Source: Candidatus Altarchaeales archaeon ex4484_96 | GTDB lineage: Archaea; Altiarchaeota; Altiarchaeia; IMC4; QMZM01 | DNA: 8,637 nucleotides | NCBI GenBank assembly: GCA_002254405.1 | Contig: NJDH01000065.1 | Span: 1 to 8,637 of the forward strand | Direction of reading: 5' to 3' | In this document: positions 1-5,332 of the stretch, in pieces | Position numbering within the stretch: the first letter of the stretch is position 1 | Layout of the letters: every line of letters starts with the position of its first letter | The notes under the pieces: model-generated | What the model was told of the DNA's origin: nothing | The model's input: the letters and a program-made list of their open reading frames with translations, nothing else | Database searches by the model: none | Made by a program: the position numbers and the translations under genes

Positions 1-1
1 G

Positions 2-202
2 AAGGTTGCATTGTATGTGCTTAAGGTTTTAAAAAATATTGAAGCCAATGCCGAATATAAGGGTTTGGACACTGAAAGGCTTCGTTTGGTTCATGTCCAG
101 GCGAAGGAGGGTATTTCCCGCAAAAAGAGAAGACCCAAGGGCAGGTGGCATATGTGGCGCTCTGATTTAGTGCATGTTGAGGTTGTTGTGAGGGAAACAT
201 AA
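2..202 (+). CDS. rpl22: 50S ribosomal protein uL22 (L22), C-terminal part
   Basis: The gene enters from the left edge; only the last 66 codons are present, in frame from base 2. uL22 binds 23S rRNA and lines the peptide exit tunnel. The visible residues match the archaeal L22 C-terminus: NAEYKGLD, then LRLVHVQAKEG, the basic RKKRRPKGRWHM stretch that corresponds to the tunnel hairpin and its end, and the closing strand HVEVVVRE. Archaeal L22 is about 150 residues, so roughly 85-90 residues lie upstream of the window. The TTG at 11 is an internal Leu codon, not a start. The TAA stop (200-202) overlaps the ATG of rps3 by one base (TAATG), a translational-coupling junction typical of the S10 operon. 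Identification is by family recognition; I see no damage. Confidence 0.93.
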   Translation, partial: KVALYVLKVLKNIEANAEYKGLDTERLRLVHVQAKEGISRKKRRPKGRWHMWRSDLVHVEVVVRET

Positions 203-1113
203 TGGCGATGGAAAAGCATTTTATTCAGGAGGGGAAGATACGCTCTGAGATGGATAGTTTTCTTAGAAGAGAGTTCAGCAGAGCTGTATATTGTGGCATG
301 GATATCCATAAGACTCCTCTGGCTGTGAGAATAAATCTTTATGTTGAGAAGCCCCCTCTTGTTATCGGCAAGAAGGGGAGGCGCATTAATAAGCTTACCA
401 AGGTTTTAGAGGAAAAATATAACATCGAAAATCTCGCAATAGACGTTCAAAGGGTTGATAATCCTGTGCTTAATCCTGAGGTTATTGCCAGAAGGATTGC
501 AACGGCACTAGAAAGGCGCATGTATCGCAGAAGAATTGTCTATAAGGCTATGAGGGCTATTATGAGCGCCGGTGCCCGGGGGGTTGAAATATCTCTGTCA
601 GGCAAGATTATCGGAAAAGGCGGCCGCTCAAGAACAGAAAAGTACTCTGAGGGCTATATGAAAAAAGCAGGTGATTCAACCAAGCTTGTGAGAGAGGCTT
701 CCACCCAGGCGTACCTCAAAGCCGGCGTGATAGGGGTTACTGTCAAGATTGTTCCCCCTGATGCGGTTTTCCCGGACCAGATTACGATATTAAGAGATGA
801 TGGCTCAGATGAGCTCGCTGATAAGGATAAAAAAGCCCCGGAAGATAAGAAAGATGAGAAGCCCGCTGAGCCGTCCCAGGAGGTTAAAGACAAAAAAACC
901 CCTGAAAAACCCGCTAAAACAAAGGCTGAGAAGCCCAAAAAAGAGAAGAAGAAGGATGGCTTCGATGATTTGCTTGACAATAAAATCAGCGTAATCAAAG
1001 AAATGGTTGAATCGATGGATAAGCCAGACTACAAGACTCTCATCAAATCCGAGGAAAACAACCAAAACAGGAAGACATTGATTCAATGGTTTAAATCGAA
1101 GGGGGGAATTTAA
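202..1113 (+). CDS. rps3: 30S ribosomal protein uS3 (S3) with long C-terminal extension
   Basis: uS3 sits at the mRNA entry channel of the small subunit. Residues about 17-95 form the KH type 2 domain, with the GKKG loop at 56-59 in VIGKKGRRINKL. The C-terminal S3 domain follows (about 96-195), including SGKIIGKGGRSRTEKY and the archaeal ending VKIVPPDAVFPDQI. Archaeal S3 usually stops near 210-230 residues, but this one has 303. Residues about 199-252 are a low-complexity Lys/Glu/Asp/Pro linker. Residues about 253-303 form a compact, probably helical tail ending NRKTLIQWFKSKGGI. The ATG at 202 overlaps the rpl22 stop and has a GAGGG stretch a few bases upstream; a second Met at codon 3 is an alternative start. 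The tail stays in one clean frame to the TAA, so it is not an obvious frameshift product. Its function is unknown. Confidence 0.96.
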   Translation: MAMEKHFIQEGKIRSEMDSFLRREFSRAVYCGMDIHKTPLAVRINLYVEKPPLVIGKKGRRINKLTKVLEEKYNIENLAIDVQRVDNPVLNPEVIARRIATALERRMYRRRIVYKAMRAIMSAGARGVEISLSGKIIGKGGRSRTEKYSEGYMKKAGDSTKLVREASTQAYLKAGVIGVTVKIVPPDAVFPDQITILRDDGSDELADKDKKAPEDKKDEKPAEPSQEVKDKKTPEKPAKTKAEKPKKEKKKDGFDDLLDNKISVIKEMVESMDKPDYKTLIKSEENNQNRKTLIQWFKSKGGI

Positions 1114-1145
1114 TCACCTAATCCACTATCATATAACACTTTAAG

Positions 1146-1355
1146 ATGGCTATTTTACGCTTGTCTGAGCTGGCGGACATGGATGAGGCAGAGCTTGAGG
1201 GTAAGCTTAAAGAGCTTAAAGGAGAGCTGATGAAGATAAATGGAGTGCTTGCCTCCGGAGGCATACCAGAGGATATTGGTGAAGTAAAGGAAATAAAAAA
1301 AACCATTGCGAGAATTAAGACAATATTAAACCAAAAAAAAAATAAAACGAAATGA
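1146..1355 (+). CDS. rpl29: 50S ribosomal protein uL29 (L29)
   Basis: A 69-residue protein, the usual L29 length. uL29 is a two-helix protein on the solvent side of the large subunit near the tunnel exit, next to uL23. The start MAILRLSELADMDEAELEGKL and the central LKELKGELMKINGV match archaeal L29, as do ASGGIPEDIGEVKEIKKTIARIKTIL (read as two overlapping blocks). The C-terminus is lysine-rich. A 32-nt gap separates it from rps3, and no Shine-Dalgarno motif is visible; the start sits in TTAAGATG. Its TGA stop (1353-1355) lies in an ATGA overlap with an ATG at 1352, which reads into the N-terminus of the next gene (aIF1). That is a strong hint that 1352 was the original aIF1 start. Confidence 0.94.
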   Translation: MAILRLSELADMDEAELEGKLKELKGELMKINGVLASGGIPEDIGEVKEIKKTIARIKTILNQKKNKTK

Positions 1356-1390
1356 ATTGCCCTAAGTGCGGACTTCCCAAAGGGAGATGA
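1352..1390 (+). pseudogene. Detached N-terminal start of aIF1/SUI1 (frame-disrupted)
   Basis: The ATG overlapping the rpl29 stop reads MNCPKCGLPKGR and then hits TGA at 1388-1390. CPKCGLPK is the first half of the N-terminal zinc element of archaeal aIF1, whose family pattern is CPxCGLPK followed by ELCVC and then the SUI1 body. The continuation is in another frame (see 1387-1635). Adding one base near the GGG run at 1382-1384 would join the two frames as CGLPKGEMTREAQ, but the ELCVC segment would still be missing, so the lesion equals a loss of about 16 nt. It may be a real deletion or an assembly error. Calling it the true start is inference, supported by the homology and the ATGA coupling. 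Confidence 0.75.
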
Positions 1391-1635
1391 CGAGGGAGGC
1401 TCAGAGGATTCGAGTACGCAGTGATCGGAGAAAATACGGTAAGATGGTGACAATCGTTGACGGCCTAGATGAGGTAGACACCCAGAAGATAGCGAAAGAC
1501 TTGAGACAGAAACTAGCATGCGGAGGAACAGTTCGGAACGCTAAAATCGAGCTCCAGGGAGATCATGTGAATAAAATAAAGGATATATTGATGGATATGG
1601 GCTTTTCCGAGGGTATGATAGACATAAGCATCTAG
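1387..1635 (+). CDS. Translation initiation factor aIF1 (SUI1 family), N-terminally broken
   Basis: aIF1 binds the 30S P-site region and enforces start-codon selection. The SUI1 body is clear: REAQRIRVRSDRRKYGKMVTI, the DGLDEVD segment, then LACGGTV, IELQGDHVNKIK and MGFSEGMI. All of these are hallmark blocks of the family, and the body appears complete (82 residues from the ATG at 1387). The upstream GTG at 1366 would add MRTSQRE, but those codons are the out-of-frame reading of CPKCGLPK, so they are not homologous sequence. The GGGAG just before 1387 is too close to act as a ribosome binding site. The normal N-terminal Cys4 element is split: one half lies in another frame at 1352 and the CxC half is absent. 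The position between rpl29 and rnp1 is the conserved euryarchaeal one. How, or whether, the truncated form is translated is unknown. Confidence 0.88.
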   Translation: MTREAQRIRVRSDRRKYGKMVTIVDGLDEVDTQKIAKDLRQKLACGGTVRNAKIELQGDHVNKIKDILMDMGFSEGMIDISI

Positions 1636-1701
1636 ATACCCCCACAAAAAAGCATCAACCCAACGGGTTAACAATCCATCAATAGAGCTAATCCGATAGG
1701 G

Positions 1702-1986
1702 ATGGCCCTGACACCATATAACATATTAAGGCATGAGTTCATCGGTTTAAGGGTTGAGGTAGTAAAAGCCGGGTGCGATGATTATCTTTGCGCCGGGAAG
1801 GTGCTGGCTGAAACCCAAAAAACCTTTACGATAGAATCAGATAATAAAAGAAAAAAAATCCCGAAAAAGGGTTCGGTGTTCGAGTTTATCCTGCCCTCGA
1901 AGGCCAGGGTCAGACTTGAAGGTGTTTTGTTGCTTTCAAGACCCGAGGACAGGATTAAAAAAAAGCATCGCATAATATTTGCTTGA
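1702..1986 (+). CDS. rnp1: Ribonuclease P protein component 1 (Rpp29/Pop4 family)
   Basis: This 94-residue protein is one of the small protein subunits of archaeal RNase P, which removes 5' leaders from pre-tRNA. Rpp29 is an Sm-like beta barrel that pairs with Rpp21 on the specificity domain of the RNase P RNA. Diagnostic pieces are LTPYNILRHEFIGLRVEVV (residues 3-21), GKVLAETQKTFTIE (32-45), the basic KRKKIPKKGSVFEF (49-62), and RVRLEGVLLLSRPEDRIKKK (69-88), which ends in the family signature RPEDR. A 66-nt gap precedes it, and I see no well-spaced Shine-Dalgarno motif. The stop TGA (1984-1986) is 4 nt from the rps17 start. Placement between aIF1 and rps17 is standard for euryarchaeal-type operons. 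The gene looks intact. Confidence 0.93.
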   Translation: MALTPYNILRHEFIGLRVEVVKAGCDDYLCAGKVLAETQKTFTIESDNKRKKIPKKGSVFEFILPSKARVRLEGVLLLSRPEDRIKKKHRIIFA

Positions 1987-1990
1987 TAAA

Positions 1991-2293
1991 ATGAGTACGA
2001 AAAAAAATAAAGTGGAATGTAATGACAAAAATTGTCCCATACACGGGCAGCTCCCCACGCGGGGTATTGTCTTAGAGGGTGTTGTCGTATCCGATAAGAT
2101 GAACGGCACTGTTGTGGTGCAAAAAAATTACTTTATCAAATCAGGTAAATACGAGAGGTATCGGGCTGCTAAATCCCGCATTCCCGCGCATAATCCCCCC
2201 TGTATTGGCGCTAAAACAGGGGATAACGTGCGAATCGAGGAGTGTAGGAAACTAAGCAAGACCGTGAATTTCGTTGTTACAAAAAAACTTTAG
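1991..2293 (+). CDS. rps17: 30S ribosomal protein uS17 (S17)
   Basis: A 100-residue OB-fold protein that binds 16S rRNA early in 30S assembly. Archaeal S17 features are plain: NCPIHGQLPTRG (residues 14-25), LEGVVVSDKMNGTVVVQ (28-44), KYERYRAAKSRIPAHNPPC (53-71), GDNVRIEECRKLSKTVNFVV (77-96). The frame is open upstream to a TTG at 1979, but that would overlap rnp1. The ATG at 1991, 4 nt after the rnp1 stop, gives a normal-length protein and is preferred. No Shine-Dalgarno motif is visible before it, so translation probably depends on coupling to the upstream gene. Stop TAG is at 2291-2293. Confidence 0.95.
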   Translation: MSTKKNKVECNDKNCPIHGQLPTRGIVLEGVVVSDKMNGTVVVQKNYFIKSGKYERYRAAKSRIPAHNPPCIGAKTGDNVRIEECRKLSKTVNFVVTKKL

Positions 2294-2302
2294 GTAAATA
2301 AG

Positions 2303-2740
2303 ATGGCTAAACCGCTTGGAGTATCAAAGAATCTGCCTCTTGGGAAGGCTGTTTCATCCAGGATTAATCCCAGCATACCTGTTGGAGCTAGGCTTAAATG
2401 CGCTGACAACACGGGGGCTAAGGAGCTTGAGATTATTGCGGTGAAAAAATACACGGGCGTGAGGCGTAGGATTCCGATGGCGGGCGTGGGTTCATTGGTT
2501 GTTTGCTCGGTTAAGAAAGGCAGGCAGGATTTAAGAAAACAGGTGGTTTTAGCTATTGTCGTCAGACAGAAAAAACCATACACGAGATATAACGGCGCAA
2601 AAATAAGCTTTGCAGATAATGCTGCAGTAGTCGTATCCGAGGATGGACTGCCCAAGGGCACTGAGATAAAAACTCCTGTCGCCCGCGAGGCTGTTGAGCG
2701 CTGGGTTAAGATAGGGTCTATTGCATCAATAGTAGTTTAA
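2303..2740 (+). CDS. rpl14: 50S ribosomal protein uL14 (L14)
   Basis: uL14 lies at the subunit interface of the 50S and contributes to bridges with 16S rRNA. The L14 core is obvious: PVGARLKCADNTGAKELEII (residues 26-45), RRRIPMAGVGSLVVCSVKKG (54-73), VVLAIVVRQKKPYTRYNG (81-98), the ISFADNAAVVV strand (101-111), and a final EAVERWVKIGSIASIVV. At 145 residues it is a little longer than the usual archaeal L14 (about 132). The extra length is in the N-terminal arm MAKPLGVSKNLPLGKAVSSR before the first beta strand. It starts 9 nt after rps17 in the context AATAAGATG, without a clear Shine-Dalgarno motif. Stop TAA is at 2738-2740. Confidence 0.96.
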   Translation: MAKPLGVSKNLPLGKAVSSRINPSIPVGARLKCADNTGAKELEIIAVKKYTGVRRRIPMAGVGSLVVCSVKKGRQDLRKQVVLAIVVRQKKPYTRYNGAKISFADNAAVVVSEDGLPKGTEIKTPVAREAVERWVKIGSIASIVV

Positions 2741-2748
2741 TAATAAAG

Positions 2749-3120
2749 ATGAAACAAACAAAATCGATTAAGGCATCTAAGCAGCGAGGCTATAGAGCCA
2801 AGGCCCCGCTTCATAAAAAAATGAGATTCATGGGATGCCGCCTTGAAGCAAGGCTTAAAGATAAATACGGCAGGCGCACGATTCCTGTGAGGAAAGGCGA
2901 CACCGTGAAAATAATGAGAGGCGAGTTTCGGGGGGGCTCAGGTGAAGTGACGCGGGTTGATTTAAAGAAGTCCTGTGTATATATAGATGGAGTCAACATC
3001 AAGAAAACAGACGGGACGGATGTCGCAAGACCGATTAATCCCTCCAATATCATGATAACCGATTTAACATTAGACGATAAGAAGAGAATCGCTATGCTTG
3101 AGAGAGGTTTAAAGGAATAA
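2749..3120 (+). CDS. rpl24: 50S ribosomal protein uL24 (L24)
   Basis: uL24 is an assembly-initiator protein that binds domain I of 23S rRNA near the tunnel exit. The 123-residue product has the archaeal/eukaryotic N-terminus (KQRGYRAKAPLHKKMRFMG, residues 11-29, then YGRRTIPVRKGD). A KOW motif spans about residues 47-75 (VRKGDTVKIMRGEFRGGSGE and the following VTRVD). The eukaryote-like tail INPSNIMITDLTLDDKKRIA (96-115) follows. It starts 8 nt after rpl14 in ATAAAGATG, with no visible Shine-Dalgarno motif. Its TAA stop overlaps the rps4e ATG by one base (TAATG), so the pair is probably translationally coupled. The gene is intact. Confidence 0.95.
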   Translation: MKQTKSIKASKQRGYRAKAPLHKKMRFMGCRLEARLKDKYGRRTIPVRKGDTVKIMRGEFRGGSGEVTRVDLKKSCVYIDGVNIKKTDGTDVARPINPSNIMITDLTLDDKKRIAMLERGLKE

Positions 3121-3797
3121 TGGTGCATACTAAAAGAATCGCAACAGGATACGGGAAGAAACCTAAGTATATTACCACGCTTCGGGCTGGAGCGCATCCC
3201 AAGAAAAACAGCGTAAGCCTGATGTATATCATAAGGGACATGCTGGGGTATGCCAGCACAGCCAGGGAAGCGCGCAAGATATTAAACGACGGTTTGGTGT
3301 TGGTGGATAAGAAAGCCAGAAGAGACCCTAACTATGGGGTTGGTTTGATGGATGTTCTTGAAATACCCAAGCTCAAAAAAAGCTTTATTCTTCTCCCAAA
3401 AAAGAACAAACTGGTTTTGAAAGAAATCAAAACGAAAGATGCGGGAGTGAAATTGTGTAAGATAAAAAGCAAGGTGATTGTCTCTGGGACGATGACCCAG
3501 CTTAACCTGCATGACGGCAGCAACATAATCGTAGAAAAAAAGGATAAAAAAGAATATAATACAAAGGATACCGTGGTTTTAGAGCTTCCTGGCAGAAAAA
3601 TCAAGGAACTGCTTAAGTTCAAGAAAGGAAACACTGCCTTGGTGGTTGACGGCATACACTCTGGTGCTATCGGCTCCGTGGAGGAGATTGTCCCGGGCAG
3701 CATGAAACATAAGTCGTTGACCCGAATAGATGGATTACAAACTTTAACGGACTATATTTTCATGGTCGGTAAAACCAAACCTTACCTGGATTTATAA
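3120..3797 (+). CDS. rps4e: 30S ribosomal protein eS4 (S4e)
   Basis: eS4 is found in archaea and eukaryotes but not bacteria, and it fixes the domain of this contig. The 225 residues hold an N-terminal HTKRIA segment, an S4-like RNA-binding region (about 36-95, with AREARKILNDGLVLVDKKAR and GVGLMDVLEI), a central beta domain with the hallmark QLNLHDGSNI (127-136), and a KOW-like stretch at about 168-190 (KKGNTALVVDGIHSGAIGSV). It starts on the ATG that overlaps the rpl24 stop, with a GAGAGG/AAAGGA purine stretch upstream that could serve as a ribosome binding site. Length is somewhat short for the family (often 235-245), mainly because of a compact N-terminus. Stop TAA at 3795-3797 is one base from the rpl5 start. 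Confidence 0.95.
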   Translation: MVHTKRIATGYGKKPKYITTLRAGAHPKKNSVSLMYIIRDMLGYASTAREARKILNDGLVLVDKKARRDPNYGVGLMDVLEIPKLKKSFILLPKKNKLVLKEIKTKDAGVKLCKIKSKVIVSGTMTQLNLHDGSNIIVEKKDKKEYNTKDTVVLELPGRKIKELLKFKKGNTALVVDGIHSGAIGSVEEIVPGSMKHKSLTRIDGLQTLTDYIFMVGKTKPYLDL

Positions 3798-3798
3798 G

Positions 3799-4320
3799 AT
3801 GAAATACGCTAACGCATTGATGGAGCCAAGAATCGAGAAGGTTGTTGTTAACATCGGAGCAGGTGAATCAGGAGAGAAACTGGTTAACGCGATAACATTA
3901 CTTGAGCGTTTAACGGGCTGTAAACCCATTAGAACAATATCTAAAAGCAGGGTGCCCGCCTGGGGGGTTAAAAAAGGCGACCCATTGGGCTGTAAGGTTA
4001 CTTTAAGAGGTAAGAAAGCAGGTGTTTTCCTCAAAGACTGTTTTAAGGCTGTAGATAATGAGGTTAAAACCAGAAACTTCGATATGGAGGGGAACCTGTC
4101 TTTCGGCATCAGGGAATACATTGATTTCCCGAACGCAAAATATGACCCTGATATTGGTATATTCGGTATGGATGTTACGGTTACCATGGAAAGAGCCGGA
4201 TACCGGGTTAAAAGAAGGCGTTTGAGGCCGAAGAAAATCCCCCAAAAAAAGAGGATTACAAGAGACGAATCAATAGATTACTTCAAAAAGAAATTCAAGA
4301 TTAATGTGGTGGATGAATAA
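3799..4320 (+). CDS. rpl5: 50S ribosomal protein uL5 (L5)
   Basis: uL5 binds 5S rRNA in the central protuberance and contacts P-site tRNA. The 173-residue protein is full length for archaea. Signature segments are MEPRIEKVVVNIGAGESGEK (residues 8-27), LTGCKPIRTISKSRVPAWG (38-56), GDPLGCKVTLRGKKA (60-74), FGIREYIDFPNAKYDPDIGI (102-121), FGMDVTVTMERAGYRVKRRR (122-141). The start follows the rps4e stop after one base, in TATAAGATG, where the TAA is the upstream stop codon. Close spacing argues for re-initiation by the same ribosome. Nothing in the sequence is unusual. Confidence 0.96.
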   Translation: MKYANALMEPRIEKVVVNIGAGESGEKLVNAITLLERLTGCKPIRTISKSRVPAWGVKKGDPLGCKVTLRGKKAGVFLKDCFKAVDNEVKTRNFDMEGNLSFGIREYIDFPNAKYDPDIGIFGMDVTVTMERAGYRVKRRRLRPKKIPQKKRITRDESIDYFKKKFKINVVDE

Positions 4321-4325
4321 ACAAA

Positions 4326-4478
4326 ATGTCTGAGAAAAACGAAAGATATGATACTAAAAACCTCAGGTGCTCTATCTGCGGGGCAAAGAAGGGTTTAATC
4401 CATAAATACGGGCTTCATATATGCAGGAAGTGTTTTCGGGAAAACGCCGAAGGCATTGGTTTCAAGGTGTATAGTTGA
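4326..4478 (+). CDS. rps14: 30S ribosomal protein uS14 (S14), zinc-binding form
   Basis: A small gene of 50 codons plus stop, 5 nt after rpl5. uS14 sits in the head of the 30S subunit. The product has the archaeal zinc-binding pattern with Cys at residues 15, 18, 33 and 36 (CSIC and CRKC), in the context RCSICGAKKGLIHKYGLHIC followed by RKCFRENAEGIGFKVYS. This is the usual length and arrangement of archaeal S14, including the CRKCFRE block and the GF(K)-Y end. Translation was read directly from the ATG in ACAAAATG to TGA at 4476-4478. In most archaea rps8 and rpl6 follow; here rps7 begins 2 nt after the stop, which marks an unusual operon junction. Confidence 0.95.
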   Translation: MSEKNERYDTKNLRCSICGAKKGLIHKYGLHICRKCFRENAEGIGFKVYS

Positions 4479-4480
4479 AA

Positions 4481-5089
4481 ATGGCTGAGATTAAGTTGTT
4501 CGGTAAATGGAGTTTCAACGGCGTAGTAGTCGGGGATGAGGGGCTGCAGAGGTACATCTCTCTTGAACCGGTTTATGTACCTCACACCGCCGGCAGGCTC
4601 ACAGGAAAACAGTTCTCTAAGTCGAAGATGAATATCGTTGAGCGCCTGGTTAACAAGCTGATGAGAAGCGGCCAGGGAACAAAAAAAGTAGCCGGCAGAT
4701 ACATCCGGGGTTCAGGGAACACCGGGAAAAAATATAATGCCATCAAAGCAGTAGAGAAAGCCTTTGATATAATATCTTCGAGAACCGGGAAAAACCCGAT
4801 TCAGGTTTTCGTGGACGCAGTCAATAACTCAGGTCCCAGAGAGGAGACAACCACCATAATATACGGCGGTATCAGATACCATAAGGCGATTGATATATCA
4901 TCGCAGAGAAGGATTGATTTCGCGCTTAAATACATCGCATTAGGTGCGTTCTCTAACGCCTTCAACGCCAAGAAATCCATCGCAGAATGCCTGGCTGATG
5001 AGATAATCTGGGCTTCGAATTCTGACACTAAAAGCTATGCAATTCAGAGAAAAGAAGAAATAGAGCGGATTGCTCAATCATCGAGGTAG
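4481..5089 (+). CDS. rps7: 30S ribosomal protein uS7 (S7)
   Basis: uS7 nucleates assembly of the 30S head and contacts the E-site region. The 202-residue protein matches archaeal S7: IKLFGKWSFNG at the N-terminus, then VPHTAGRL (residues 33-40), NIVERLVNKLMRSGQGTKK (51-69), TGKNPIQVFVDAVNNSGPRE (102-121), IYGGIRYHKAIDISSQRRID (127-146), then SYAIQRKEEIERIAQSSR at the end. The frame is open to a TTG at 4475, but the ATG at 4481 begins the conserved MAEIKLFGKW and is the better start. It normally belongs to the str operon (S12-S7-EF2-EF1A). Here it is joined to rps14 by a 2-nt gap and followed by EF-2 after 9 nt, so the str tail has apparently been grafted onto the S10/spc run. Confidence 0.96.
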   Translation: MAEIKLFGKWSFNGVVVGDEGLQRYISLEPVYVPHTAGRLTGKQFSKSKMNIVERLVNKLMRSGQGTKKVAGRYIRGSGNTGKKYNAIKAVEKAFDIISSRTGKNPIQVFVDAVNNSGPREETTTIIYGGIRYHKAIDISSQRRIDFALKYIALGAFSNAFNAKKSIAECLADEIIWASNSDTKSYAIQRKEEIERIAQSSR

Positions 5090-5098
5090 TGATTTAAT

Positions 5099-5332
5099 AT
5101 GGGCAGAACCAAAAAGATGGCGGAGAAAATCAGGGCTTTGATTGAAAAGCCCGACCAAATCCGCAACATGGGTATTGTAGCACACATAGACCACGGTAAA
5201 ACAACTTTATCTGATAATCTATTATCTAATGCGGGGATGATATCCAAGGATATGGCCGGTAAGCAGCTGGCTTTGGATTTTCACGAGGATGAGAGGGAGA
5301 GAGGTATTACAATAACGGTAAAGACTATTTGA
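5099..5332 (+). CDS. fusA: Elongation factor EF-2, N-terminal fragment (frame-disrupted)
   Basis: EF-2 is the GTPase that drives translocation. This 77-residue reading frame carries the canonical archaeal start MGRTKKMAEKIRALIE, the G1/P-loop AHIDHGKT (residues 28-35), the block DNLLSNAGMIS, and the switch I/G2 segment DEREREGITI-type, here ERERGITI (65-72). It then runs into VKTI and a TGA at 5330-5332. Normal archaeal EF-2 continues after GITI with about 12 residues of the AANVSMVHEY type before GKxYLIN-IDTPGH. Here GKDYLINMIDTPGH continues in another frame with those residues missing. Readthrough of the TGA does not help, because TGA and TAG follow within 12 nt. EF-2 is essential and usually single-copy, so either this is an assembly or sequence error or an intact copy exists elsewhere. 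Confidence 0.92.
   Translation: MGRTKKMAEKIRALIEKPDQIRNMGIVAHIDHGKTTLSDNLLSNAGMISKDMAGKQLALDFHEDERERGITITVKTI

Noticed and set aside
654..1086. Open frames on both strands across the 3' part of rps3
   Set aside because: They arise from the low-complexity Lys/Glu-rich coding region and have biased, non-family compositions (runs of Leu, Ser, Phe or Arg, Lys); rps3 in the main frame explains the sequence.
1376..1390. Programmed -1 frameshift at CCCAAAGGGA in aIF1
   Set aside because: The required shift does not fall on a good X-XXY-YYZ heptamer in the reading frame, and it would not restore the missing CxC segment.
3332..4245. Several 75-130 codon open frames on the minus strand opposite rps4e and rpl5
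   Set aside because: They lie fully opposite well-supported genes, show no recognisable motifs and have no ribosome binding or operon context.
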